Under the pieces are notes generated by a model. The model saw only the letters and a list, made by a program, of their open reading frames with translations, did not search any database and was not told the DNA's origin. The position numbers were made by a program, and so were the translations under genes. DNA of 64,000 nt from Latrodectus hesperus (lineage: Eukaryota > Arthropoda > Arachnida > Araneae > Theridiidae): positions 37,519,524 through 37,583,523 of the forward strand of contig CM075862.1 in the NCBI GenBank assembly GCA_037975125.1, read 5' to 3'. The stretch's first letter is position 1, and every line of letters starts with the position of its first letter. Below are positions 1-15,300 of the stretch, piece after piece.

Positions 1-2330
1 ATATGATCTCTTTACAATAATAAATTTAAAATTTAAGTTATTTACTACTAGATACTCAAAAGAATAAGCTAGTTATCATAATGCTGATGCAACATGTCAC
101 ATAGTTACATAACTGAATATTATTTTTATCTTTTCTTGTCAAATATAACAACTACGTTAAAGATTCACGATGAATTTTATTATAGTAATTTTTCTTCGAT
201 TTTTATTTTCTTATTTTAGAAAATGTATATTTTGTCAATATTTCTTCTCACAAATGCATTTCTTTATAATTGTTTCTTTTTGTAGTTCAGTGTACAGTTG
301 AATAAAAAGTAGACAAATGTTGTTAGCAATTGTTAACGATTACTATTTTATTGAGGGTATATTAATGTGATTATATTTTTAACTGTAACTTTAAAACAAT
401 TAGCATGTATATCGTAACTCTAAAGGAAAATTTAGAAGTAACAAAGTTACTTTTCAAGAGGCTAATTTCGTTTTAATGTTTACGACAAGAGCTTAATGAA
501 ATGCAGTCAGCAAGGGAAAATATTGAGTATTTTGTGTAAATTATTTATTTACAGATGTTGTTAGGGTGTAATTAGATTAAGATGTATTGTCTTTATATAA
601 CAATGTTTCGGGTGTAAAAGAACGTACATGAATCATGTTAATTGTAAGTTTACATTGATTGCTTTTAAAAATGCCTCCTCTTTTACATTAACGTTTCTAA
701 AGAAAATACTCCTGCATGAATGTCACAAAGTAAGCAGAGAAACGAGATCAAAGTCATATTATATGTATATGGTTATCACGATGTTAAAATACCCTATTTA
801 CATTCTGGCAAACACATTATTTATTTTTTTGGAACATTTAAACATATACTAGGAATAATTAACAGCATGTGTAAATTCCTCATGTACTTTTATGCTAGCA
901 TGCAATCAGAACTCCGTTTTTGAAGCGTGAAGAAAAGATATTCATGTATGACTTGAATGCGAATTTTTAATTTTGCCATAAATCTCAAAAAACTAAGAAA
1001 TTATGAATTAGATTTTTAATTAAGAAATTATAATAATTAGATTTGTAAGAACGAAAAATTTTACTGTAGTAGATAACCCTTTACTGACTACTTACTAATA
1101 GTATTGCCTAGAAATTATTTTAGACTATGAAGAAAATGACAGAACACATTGTAATAACACAATTTTAAAATATTAGAAAATACATTCAATATCTTCTAAG
1201 AATATTTTGATTCGTAGATCTGTCTAGTACTTTTTTTCGAAATCTTTAAAATGTTCTGAAACATCGAAATTCGCTTCTGGAGTACAAGTACAATAGAAAA
1301 GTTTTGTCAGTTGATATAACAATAATACTGTTTGCCCAACGAAAAATGATGATCAATGAATTTAAAAAAAATCATTGAATTCATCACTGCAGATACATTT
1401 ATTTATAAAAATCAATTGTGAAAGAATATATTGACTCTGGGAATCAATTACGAGATAAAGAAACAAAAATTATATAATCTTTGAGTGCCTAACTTAAGCA
1501 ACGATTTTCGTTTGATATTTTTTAGTTAGAATAGTTAAAAATCAAGTACAGAACATAACACATCCTTCTTTTTGCTTTTAAAATCCTTAACAGTAGATTG
1601 TTAAGTATTTTATAACTCTCGGATGGAATAAAAATTCTGTGAGCATAAAATAGCAAAAAAATGTTTTAGAATATCATGTTATTTATTTCTCTATAATATG
1701 AATTAAACGTTTTATTATTTTTAAATACTGAAGGATTATAATATATTAATGTATACAAACCAATCTTTATTCATCCTGTATTTATTTAAGTGCATATGTA
1801 GTGGTGCATATATAAGTTCTTTGTGGGCCTTTATCCCCCAAGCCACTTCACACGAATAATTTCTATGGAAAAAAATCAAATGAAGGGAAATTTCTTATAA
1901 TGCCATTTTTTAATTTAAAAATTGTAAAATCTTTTTTTGAAGGAGCAGCACGTTGTACCCTTCTGATGGGGTTAATTTATCTTCCAGAACTTTCGGTTCA
2001 GCAATTCTACAGACAAGACATGCTACAGATGGCATGGTTGAAATTCACATTCTTAAAATATGACAAAATTGTTCTTGTAATAAAAAATACTTTTGAAAAC
2101 CTAACTCTTTCATGATTCTGAATTGCAGTTTCCCCAAGACAAAGAAGTAATTAGGAAATACATGACATGCATGTACACTGCCCGACACATGTTAAATTAT
2201 TTCGGGTATTTACCCGAAATAATTCAACAAAAAGGAGAAGTTGTCGTAGTTGCCATAGTCATAGTGAAGGGAATACGAATTAGATATCTACCTGTAATCG
2301 CATGCAATGGTTCCAAATCATGAGGCTGCT
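1..2330. other. AT-rich spacer, nothing recognised
   Basis: No reading frame here looks like a protein. The few ORFs of 60-75 codons (for example 628-852, 1900-2115) have the amino-acid mix expected of random AT-rich DNA (Ile, Phe, Lys, Leu, Tyr). A slightly less AT-rich patch at about 1,800-1,860 was not recognised. Confidence 0.6.
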
Positions 2331-3070
2331 TTCGCGTGCAGTGGAGCTTTCTACATTTGCTGCAGGATTGGGCCTGTCTCTACGTTAACGCCACATTTGT
2401 GAGCACTGGCTGTCATTGAAGAAACAAAAGCATGAGAAACATCTGAGAAAACAAACTTTTGCCAACCCATTCTCCTCATCATTCTAATCTAGAAACATTC
2501 CATACGTTGGTTTTACAACCATTCCATACGTATGAATCAATGGCAGTCTTCTTAACGGGCGCCATGAGTGCAGCACACTAGCAAATGGTTTTGCTCGATA
2601 TGTGAACGTCTAGGGTGCAGAATTTCGGTATATGGGCTTTCCGGGGTGACTCTCACCATTGGACATGTCGATACATGCGTGCTAACGTCACTCTGGCTGC
2701 ACATTCAGATCGCAAACGTTCCAGAGTTACTTGTTTGAACCATCTTCTCTTCTTTCGATGCACGGTGGACGGATCCACATGTCTGTCAGCTGTGATTTGC
2801 TGTTAGAACCAGCTTACCCTTCTCAGTCCGATCACCATGCCTCTTCGTAAACTCGTTTGTCTGCTGGAACTGATTCCGTCATCGATGCCTGGCATTCTCT
2901 ACAATTACAGGTGTCCCTTATGACAAGAACAAACTTTCATCGATTATTTTCCAATCATCAATAACATCAGGAATATTGCCTCCTCTGCCGGTTCCTCACC
3001 TGATATCTAATGTGTGCTGAAGAGCAGCGCATTTCATATCATTTGCGTAACTGTGTAAGGTGTGCCTACC
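2330..3070 (-). pseudogene. Possible Tc1-like transposase relic
   Basis: This 740-bp patch is clearly richer in G and C than its surroundings, which suggests inserted or once-coding DNA. Read on the minus strand with frame changes, a segment around 2,760-2,880 gives MVIGLRRVSWF followed shortly by DPSTVHRKKRRWF. That resembles the first helix-turn-helix of Tc1-type transposases, where a G-L-R-x-x-G/S-W turn precedes an S-T-V-x-R recognition helix. A further piece near 2,660-2,710 (RVTLARMYRHVQW) is placed like the region before the catalytic core. No DDE residues and no terminal repeats were found. It could equally be another degraded repeat; the family call rests on short matches recalled by eye. 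Confidence 0.3.
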
Positions 3071-7200
<4,130 letters not shown>

Positions 7201-7203
7201 GCA

Positions 7204-8618
7204 CCGGATGATCCATAAGTCATGACGAACTTTAAAAATGAATAGTTCGAAACGAATCCAGTTACAAAGGTAGGGTATGCACCAAACAGATTAAAGAAAC
7301 CAGGTTATGTATTGCAACGAATAAAAAATATAGTGTTGGTGACCAACAAGTGGCGCTATAGTATTTCATTAAAAGTTGATTTAAAAATGAAACACAGTGC
7401 TGACAACTTACAGATCAGATTAATTACAATTAATTAGTACTGCAGTAAATGTTCAATAAGTTGTCCATCATTCAAAAGTACAGCTGTGAGATGAGTCACC
7501 ACACCGTTCACAGCATTTAGTAACATTTCTTGCGTTATGGTAAACACAAAAGTCACAGAATTGGGAGATCTTGGAGGCCATGCGTGATATGCAGGTAATA
7601 TGGAGGCAGAGCAATATGAAGTGCGGCTCCCTCTTGCTTAAAGGGTGACTGTTTGGAATCCCTATACAGTACAGGAATAATGTTTGCAGTACAGGAATAA
7701 TGTTGGCATATAACATTATATAATAACATTTCGTTGACCAATGACATTAAGTGTTTTGAAAACGGTGTGTGTGATCTCTACAAAAATAATGGACCAATTA
7801 TGAAATCAGCAATGAAATCACAGCAAACAGTGACTTTAGGTTGTTGCAAGGGTGGCACAACAAATACGTGTGGACTTTCTGTAGTTCACACTCGACAACT
7901 GTGGGTGTTAACAGTGCCAGAGCGTGTGAAATGCGGCTCAGTTGTCCAGAGCCCAGTGTAAAGAAAGGTATGCTGCTCATCCATCTTAGTGATTACCAAA
8001 TTCACAAACTCTTGACGATATTCGAGGTAAGGATGTTTCAGTTCTTGGTTATGTGGTAACTTGTATGGATACCTTTTGACAGTTATTCAAAGTGCTTCCA
8101 GACAATTCCAAAAAGAATTTCATTCTACTTCGAAACAATTCGAGCACTGCACTCCCCATATGCAGAACCCATCGACATGAATTGTAGCGTCTGCTCCCCT
8201 GTCGTGGCAACAGCAGTGGCTATTGAGAGATTTCCCCTTCTTGGACGCAAAGCCAAATGAACTGTAGCTTCAAATTTCTTCATCGTTTTGCTCAATGCAG
8301 AAGTCCTTATTGGTCTTTTGCTCTCTCACATACCCTTCATGTAGTGATATATTCGAAATGCCGCGGTTGCATTTTCCGAATTCTTATAACACAGTTTAAC
8401 TAAGAGGGCTCTCTCAACTATGGACAACATTTCAATGCATGCAAGTTTCGACGGCATCAAAATACGATAGCGCCATCTGTTAGTCCCCAACAAAACTATT
8501 TTTATATTTATTTCCGATTTTCCGTCCATAAAATCCGATTTTTTTGCAAGCCCAATCTTTGTAACTCGATTTGTTTTCGAATTATTCACTTTCGAAGTTT
8601 GTTTCGTCCTGACTATAT
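7204..8618 (-). mobile_element. DUF4817-type Tc1/mariner transposon with long TIRs
   Basis: The two ends are diverged inverted repeats of roughly 155 bp (left about 7,216-7,368, right about 8,460-8,616). Matching blocks include GTCATGACGAAC on the left against GTCAGGACGAAAC read inward from the right, a shared GTTACAAAG, and a shared TGGCGCTAT. Between them lies a transposase relic in the minus orientation. The exact terminal base is not clear because the left end abuts an (AT)n tract and the right end continues into TATATAAAAA. Size, about 1.4 kb, fits a complete but dead copy. Confidence 0.75.
7434..8457 (-). pseudogene. DUF4817-type transposase, inactivated
   Basis: The relic starts at the ATG read from 8,457 (MPSKLACIEMLSIVERALL), a typical N-terminal helix-turn-helix of arthropod DUF4817/DDE transposases. 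It ends with VLLNDGQLIEHLLQY and TAA at 7,434. Several frameshifts and stops lie between. Following the family pattern through the frames, all three catalytic acidic positions are changed. The first (usually W-T-D-E) reads W-T-T-E at 7,937-7,945. The second (usually Q-D-G-A) reads QEGAALHIA in the 7,553-7,747 frame. The third (usually W-P-P-R-S-P-D) reads WPPRSPN near 7,570. In a live element the enzyme would cut and join DNA at TA sites. This copy cannot act, and its span (about 1,020 bp) is near full length. The frame-by-frame alignment is mine by eye. Confidence 0.75.
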
Positions 8619-9133
8619 AAAAAGAGAGATAGGTAGATAAATAGATATAAAGATAAACATTTTAATAATGAACATTTTAAAAAAAATTATGATACTTTCT
8701 GATAAATTAAAACCAATGTAGAGGATAGCATCAAACATAAAAATGCAAAATAAAAACGTCATTACATTTAATCTGAATTATTTGGAGATATTTGTATTAA
8801 GCAAAAACATTAATTACTTTTTTTCATATTTACATCATATTGCTTTAATTTGCAATATTAATTTTACAATTGGTTATAAAATATGTATTTTAAATATCTT
8901 AATTTCTTTAGTCAATACACTTAAGAATTTTTCGATTGAAATCTCATATGAACTTTATACCATCCATCTGAAGATTATTAGATTTCTAATCTTCATCCTT
9001 ATATGGAGTCACTTATAGAATGATATAACTCACACATATTTGTTAGCGGAAAAAGGCTAATATGCATCATTAAATGAATTATACAGCAGAATATAAAAGT
9101 CTTGTACAATATTTGGGCTCTATTATAGAGGAG
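8619..9133. other. AT-rich spacer
   Basis: No support for a gene. The ORF at 8,743-9,018 is rich in Ile, Asn, Leu and Phe as random AT-rich sequence would be. A short GATA-like run lies at about 8,626-8,650. Confidence 0.55.
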
Positions 9134-9406
<273 letters not shown>

Positions 9407-10290
9407 CGAGGGTTTCTCTGAAATTTTTGAGATACGCGCAGGCAAGAATTTACAAATTAAAAATAACGGTTTAATTTTAAAGTACAAAGTATTTTAACAC
9501 AGAAGACGATTTTTTACTGACTTACTTCAACTTGCTTAGCGTGTAATAAATTTTAAACAGAAGAGAAAATGGAGTTGACGCGAGAACATTTACGCGCTAT
9601 GATTTTCTACGATTTCAAAGCAGGATTAAATCAAGAAGAATGCGTTCAACGGTTGCAATTAGCATTTGGTGAGGAATCGCAAGCTCGTGCAACTGTATTT
9701 AGATGGTTTAGAGAATTTAGAAGAGGTCGCAATTTTCTTCAGGATGGATAACACACAGGAAGGCCGCCGTCGGCAGTAATCCCGGATAATGTATCTGCCA
9801 TACGAAAAATGTTAATGGATGATAATCGCTGTACCTATCAAATGATACAGAAGGAACTTAACATTGGATCCGCAGCCATACACAAAATCATTCATGAAGA
9901 ATTACATATGAAAAAAGTAGTTTGCCGTTGGGTTCCCCATAATCTAACTGAGCATCAAAAGAGGAGCGTGTCAGAATCACTAAAGAAACTCTTAATATGC
10001 TGAATGATGGTGCCCACCGCATCATTTCTAAAATTATGACAGGTGATGAAACGTACATACGGTTTTTTGACGATCCAACACGTCAAAAAAGCAAATTACG
10101 GGTCTTTGAAGATGATCCCACGCCGACAATGGTGAAAAAACAACGCGCACTGAAAAAAGTGATGTATGCCGCTTTCTTCAGAAGTACTGGATTGGTCAAA
10201 GCCACCAAGTTGGAAGGACAGAAGACAATAACAGCAAAGAAGACAATAATAGTAAAGAAAATATCAATTTAAATCAAGTTTAGTTTCACC
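9407..10290 (+). mobile_element. Mariner element, 3' truncated
   Basis: The element begins CGAGGGTTTCTCTGAAA right after TA, the usual form of a mariner left terminal repeat. A transposase relic starts 162 bp downstream. No matching right terminal repeat (ending in CCCTCG next to TA) was found after 10,270, and the coding homology stops part-way through the catalytic domain. This is therefore a left-end fragment. Confidence 0.75.
9569..10272 (+). pseudogene. Mariner transposase, truncated and frameshifted
   Basis: The start MELTREHLRAMIFYDF with a downstream RWFREFRRG is the N-terminal DNA-binding domain of mariner transposases of the SETMAR/Hsmar1-like type. An in-frame TAA ends the first block at 9,749-9,751, and homology resumes in the same frame with TGRPPSAVIPDN. 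The second helix-turn-helix follows, with a WVPHNLTEHQK linker motif just before a frameshift near 9,970-9,995. The third block holds GDET at about 10,042, where the D is the first catalytic aspartate. It then has KVMYAAFFRSTGLV and stops matching after LEGQKTITA. The second and third catalytic aspartates are missing, so the copy is dead. The gene would normally encode about 345 residues; roughly 230 remain. Confidence 0.9.
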
Positions 10291-11280
10291 TAATGCACTA
10301 AATGTTTGGAAAATAATAACAAAATTAAGTAAAAAAATGCATAAATCATTTTTTTAACAAGCAAATTTTTAATAAAAGAGAGGTTGAAATTTTCTTTGTC
10401 ATAATTCTGATCGAGGTGCTTCTAGAATCTAGAATTTTGAGATTAAAAGCATCTAATTTTAGCAATCATTCAAGGAATATATTTGAGATTTATGCTTAGA
10501 TACATTTATCAAAATTAAAGACAAAATATGTAACTCTGTTATCTAAATTTGAGCATGTACAAATTAAATATAACTAGTAAAAATTTCTAAATAAATATAA
10601 ACGTAAAGCAATTGTAAGCAAAGTGAGATTGTTAGAAAATTTTATAAATTTCCTTAATTGGGTAAACTAAATTTGTTGAAATTAGAATTACATAGGGAAA
10701 AATATCTGTTTGCTATCATTTCAAAATATTTTCATTTTGAATGAATAATCGAAATCAATTAATTTTTCTGAATTATGAATTTTGACTAGCAATATTTTTT
10801 TACTGAGAAATAGTAAAATGTAATTCAAACGTGTCTTATTTTTCCCTAGTTTATTTTTCATTAACAAAATTCGAATTTAAGAATATTCTCACTATAATAT
10901 GAAAATGAATTTCATAAACAAACATAAAAGCATGCATTGTAAATTTAGGTTTATATTTATAAAACCAAAATGATAAATTCTCACTTCCATTCTAAATATA
11001 TATGACATTCCATTCCAGTGTCATCGTGTCGGAATCATTGCTAAAGTGTTGTGCATCCAACAATTTAAGAGTAAGGTAAAGAAAAAAGTTTTTGTCGTTT
11101 TCGCTTTGCTATTAAATAAAGTGAGAAAGAGGATGCAAATTTATGTATGACGGAGTTGAGGCACCGGTCATTAGAGTAAAAATATAATTTATTATAAAAG
11201 CCAAGCACATTCATCATTTGTAACTTGAACTTTAGCGAAGAGAAATTGGCTTGCTTAAAGATCTCATTCGGTGTTGTTTG
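10291..11280. other. AT-rich spacer
   Basis: Nothing recognised. The right terminal repeat of the preceding mariner element is not visible here. The part after 11,030 becomes slightly less AT-rich and may be the leader of the next mariner relic. Confidence 0.5.
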
Positions 11281-11289
11281 CTTTGCGAC

Positions 11290-11865
11290 TTCAAAGTAGG
11301 CTTACCAATTTCAGCATCAAATTGACAAATATGTCAAACGTCGACTTGATGCAGCAAATGCTGTACTGTGAAAGAACGCCGGAAAAAATGGTGTCGCAAA
11401 TTCCGGTCGAGAGATTTGTTCCTCTGTAATAAAGATGGTGTCTGGTGGACTAGTCCTCTAGTATTTCTAAAAGAGCTGCTACCAAGGAACCAATGGGTCA
11501 CTGCGGACCTGTAATCACAGCAATTGAAATAGTTGCAACAGACACTCCATCAAGAGGATCCAACACTTGTTAATCGCAAGGGTATACTATTCTTATTCGA
11601 TAATGAGAGCCCGCATGATGCTCGGCCGGGAATATCATACAGCGATTTGGTTGGGAGATTCTGTGACATCATCCTTAATCACCTGACCTTGCACCATCAG
11701 ATTAATATATATTCCATCCCTGGGCAATCATATTAATCAATGAAGGAGACTTGTGCCAAGCACTTACGGACTTTTTTTTACTCCTAAACATCCGAGCTTT
11801 ACCAAACGGAGATTACACAACCAAAATCAGACAGAAGAAGGTGCTGGATGCTGATTAGTTTGAGT
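11290..11865 (+). pseudogene. Second mariner transposase relic
   Basis: Reading across frames, the middle and C-terminal part of a mariner transposase is visible. VFLKELLPRNQWVTADL near 11,460-11,510 matches the stretch after the W-W-D motif. QTLHQEDPTLVNRKGILF at 11,537-11,590 leads into the second catalytic motif, which normally reads H/Q-D-N-A-R-P-H. Here it reads FDNESPHDARPG, so the catalytic D is kept but its setting is altered. The tail GDLCQALTDFF near 11,745-11,775 matches the usual C-terminal region. Several stops and frameshifts are present. It looks older than the copy at 9.4 kb and belongs to a different mariner lineage. Confidence 0.75.
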
Positions 11866-12043
11866 AGTAACAATAGACTACACGCTCTGTTGGTAACTTC
11901 ATTTTAGGTAATACAAATTGCAAGAAGTTTCTTGTTTACTTTGTATTTTCTCCCATGTGGGGCACGAATTAGGTTTCGGTGTAAACTTAGTACAACTGAA
12001 TAAAAGGGATGCAAAATTTAACTTTATTAAAGTAAACATAGAA

Positions 12044-12325
12044 GCCCGGTGGCTTAGTGGCAGCGTTTCACGTTCCCATGACACAGGTCCGAGGTTCGAT
12101 CCTCGGGCTGGGCAAGGTTGACTTAGCCTTTCATCCCTTCAGTGGGTCGATTAACTGAGTACCAAGCATGCTTGGGAACTAAACACTGGGGGTCTTACGT
12201 AAGGCTGACCTCCTAACTGGGATATATGCTTCGCACCCCAGGGCCCTCGGTCATGAAAACAGTTATGGGCACTGTAGGCCTTGGCTCAAATGGGCTGTCG
12301 TGCCATGGAGTTAAGTTAAACTAAA
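12044..12325 (+). mobile_element. tRNA-derived SINE, tRNA-Gly(CCC)-like head
   Basis: Positions 12,044-12,114 fold like a tRNA. The acceptor side GCCCGGT can pair with GCTGGGC. An A-box TGGCTTAGTGGC lies at 12,050-12,061 and a perfect B-box GGTTCGATCC at 12,093-12,102. The T stem pairs CCGAG with CTCGG. The anticodon-loop position reads TTCCCAT, as in tRNA-Gly with anticodon CCC (12,075-12,077). About 210 bp of unrelated body follow, ending near TGCCATGGAG. This is the plan of a polymerase III SINE that relies on a partner LINE for movement. The body and position argue against a free-standing tRNA gene. I believe similar elements are abundant in spider genomes, but that is recall. Confidence 0.85.
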
Positions 12326-12329
12326 CATA

Positions 12330-15300
12330 ACATTGTGTTAAAAAACATTAATTAGCTATTGCATGTTATTTTTGCACTAAGTATATATTCCGCATGAAAC
12401 AAAAATACTGTATCTAATAATTTATTCATGAAAAGTATGTTGACAATTATATCATAAATATTGCAGTAAAAATGATAAATTTTTTTCTTTATACAAATTG
12501 ATAGGAAATGTACACATTGTCCAAAGAGTTGAAGAATAGAAGGATTTTAAACAAAGCTGTGTGTGTAATAATTTTGATTTCATAAACTAGGCATTTAAAA
12601 TATTAAAATTTTATACATTTATTCAGTAATAAAAATGAACCTTAATCTAATCTGTCATTTAAAAAAAACAGCCATTTCAATTTTTTTAGATTACATTTAA
12701 TTTTGTATTCCCATATTATTCTTAAATTAACACTTCATTCAACTTGTCTTAAATGAAAGCATATTTATTAAAATATTTCAGTATTTTATTTAAAATAATT
12801 AAAACTCATGAAGAGATGTATTGATATTTCTTTTATTGTTTACTTAAACATGTATAAGGAATATCAATAAAATTTTTCCTGAGTTTCTATTTGAAATTTA
12901 TCTTAGTTTGAGATTTATTTTAAAGTACTCTTAATGTTAGCAAATTGATATTCCAAGAACGGGAAGAATTTAAATTAATGAAAATGTTTTGAAATCCAAA
13001 ACTTAAATTTTAAAAGGAAACATTTTTGAGAGTAAATTATTAGTTTCACATTTTTCATTTAATGTATAACTTCCGTGTTTTTTAAAAAATATTATTTTCA
13101 GAATGTTCTTCCTAGAATCAAAGTGTTTGAAAACTTTTCTGTGCTTGCTTTCCAATGTCATACAAACACCCATCGGGAAAAGTACTAAAATTGCACATGT
13201 ACTAAAGAAAATTGCTTTAAAAAGTTTTCTCATCTTCTATTGCAAAAGATCTTTCTTTCATTTGCTATATCCTAATTTTAAAGTATGATAAAGCACGTAG
13301 TAGAATAAAAGAATTTAATCTCAGAGAAGTAAATCATTTCTATACGAATTTTTCTTTAATTCGAAACAAGAAATTTTTCAAAATACAGGAGATTGATTTA
13401 CTTACAATGTTAATGTATTTGCTTTCCTTTGAACATAATTTAACAAATATTGTATAAAAATTAAGTTTATAATTGAAAATGTCCATTACATGTTTAAACT
13501 TATAAACATTTTTTTCGATTATGAAAGATAGTAAAAACATTTTAAAGTTCATAGATTTTAATATTTAACTTAACTAACATTTTCGTACGTGCAAATAATA
13601 TATCAATTTTTCATTTTCTTATATAAACAAAACTCAAAGTTTCATATACTTATAAAAAATCAGATTTTAAATAAAAATTACAAAAATAATCTTTATTTTT
13701 GGCATATTTTAATTGACATTATAATGTTTTTAAAAAGTTCTCTTATTGGATAAGTAATTATTAATCATTATCTGACAGTAGTAATGATATTGAAGACTAC
13801 ACGTATGTCTAAATTCCTGTTTTGCATATTTGCTTTCCAAAAAAACCTATAAGCATATTAATCTAGTAAAAGTTCTATGAACTGTAATAAATTATTTCAA
13901 ATTTGTTTTATCTCATTTACAGACATACATACATATATACATTTTTCTGTTAAGTTTGGAAATTATTTATGAATATGAATAAAATTAATAAATATCGGTA
14001 TACCATATTAAGTGACAATGAAATATGTTCATAATTCACATTATGAGTAACAAAATCAAATTCAGTTAGATTTCACTATTTACAGCATTCATGATAATAT
14101 CGATAATTTCATTTTATTTTTTTATAATTTACAACTTTAAGTAATTATAAATTGTCTTATACTTTAAACTTCATATTTTTATCATTTTTTATAAAACATT
14201 TTTAAATCAGGTATATAATGCAAACGATTCGATTTTTACAAATAAGCCAATAATTGTCAAAGTGCTTTGGTCCAAAAAACGAAATCATATTGTAAAAATT
14301 GGTTTCATGTTTTTATAAGTATAACAGTACATCTTCTATTCGAAAAATACTGTTTTCAGTGTGATCTGCTTAAAATTGTCCACGTTCTAAGTTATTGTAG
14401 AATGAGCAGTACTCATATAGCTGTTCGCAAAGCTATATGAAATCATATTAACTCATGTTTTTAAACTATGTAATTACATATCAAGGATGATATGTATTTG
14501 ATCAATCCTTTTTTAATATAAAATCGTATCTGTGACTTCATATGAAACTTGAATGAAATTACTTAGAATAATATATGGGATTAAATTCAATTATGAATGT
14601 TTGTTACTACTACGTATTTGACATATTTTTAGCAAAAACATTTAGTGACATTTTGGTCTTCAAATATATATCCTTAAAATTTCTTTTTTATTAAAACAAT
14701 TTTTTGTAAATGAAATGAAACATGCATAAACTCAAGCAACATGCTGTTTATTTCTTAAACATACGCAGAAAAATAAGACTTCATTTGAATTTCTTTTAAA
14801 AATTAGTGATTTAAATATCATTAGAATTTATCAATGTTCCTCCTTATAAACTATCTTTAAAATTTTACTTAAATACGTAAAATAACTTGAGCCATTCTAT
14901 TCTGTAATTATGCCATGTGAAATGCAATATCAATTACTTATGAATCTAAATACATTTTTTTATTTAAACATTTGAGTACTTAATCACCTTACAATGTTAG
15001 CCTTTTACTATTTAAAATTTATTTAATTATTTGAATTGAAGCCACAGTTTTTATTTTGTAAATAATTAATAGACACTGATGCTGAATCACATGCCTGATT
15101 TTTAGGTTTTCAGTATTAATTTAAAAAATTTATAATTTATTTAAAAAATACTATTCCTTTAAAACAATCAATATTTGAAATATTACTTGTTTTAAATACG
15201 TCATTTTGTTAAAATTATTTCACATTTAGTTACTTATTTCAAAAAAATGAATAATGTAGTTCAGGATGCATCAATTTCAAATCTATGAAGATAACTGCTA

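Noticed and set aside
12044..12114. Free-standing tRNA-Gly(CCC) gene
   Set aside because: The tRNA-like part continues directly into a SINE body with no terminator; stem mismatches also argue for a derived copy.
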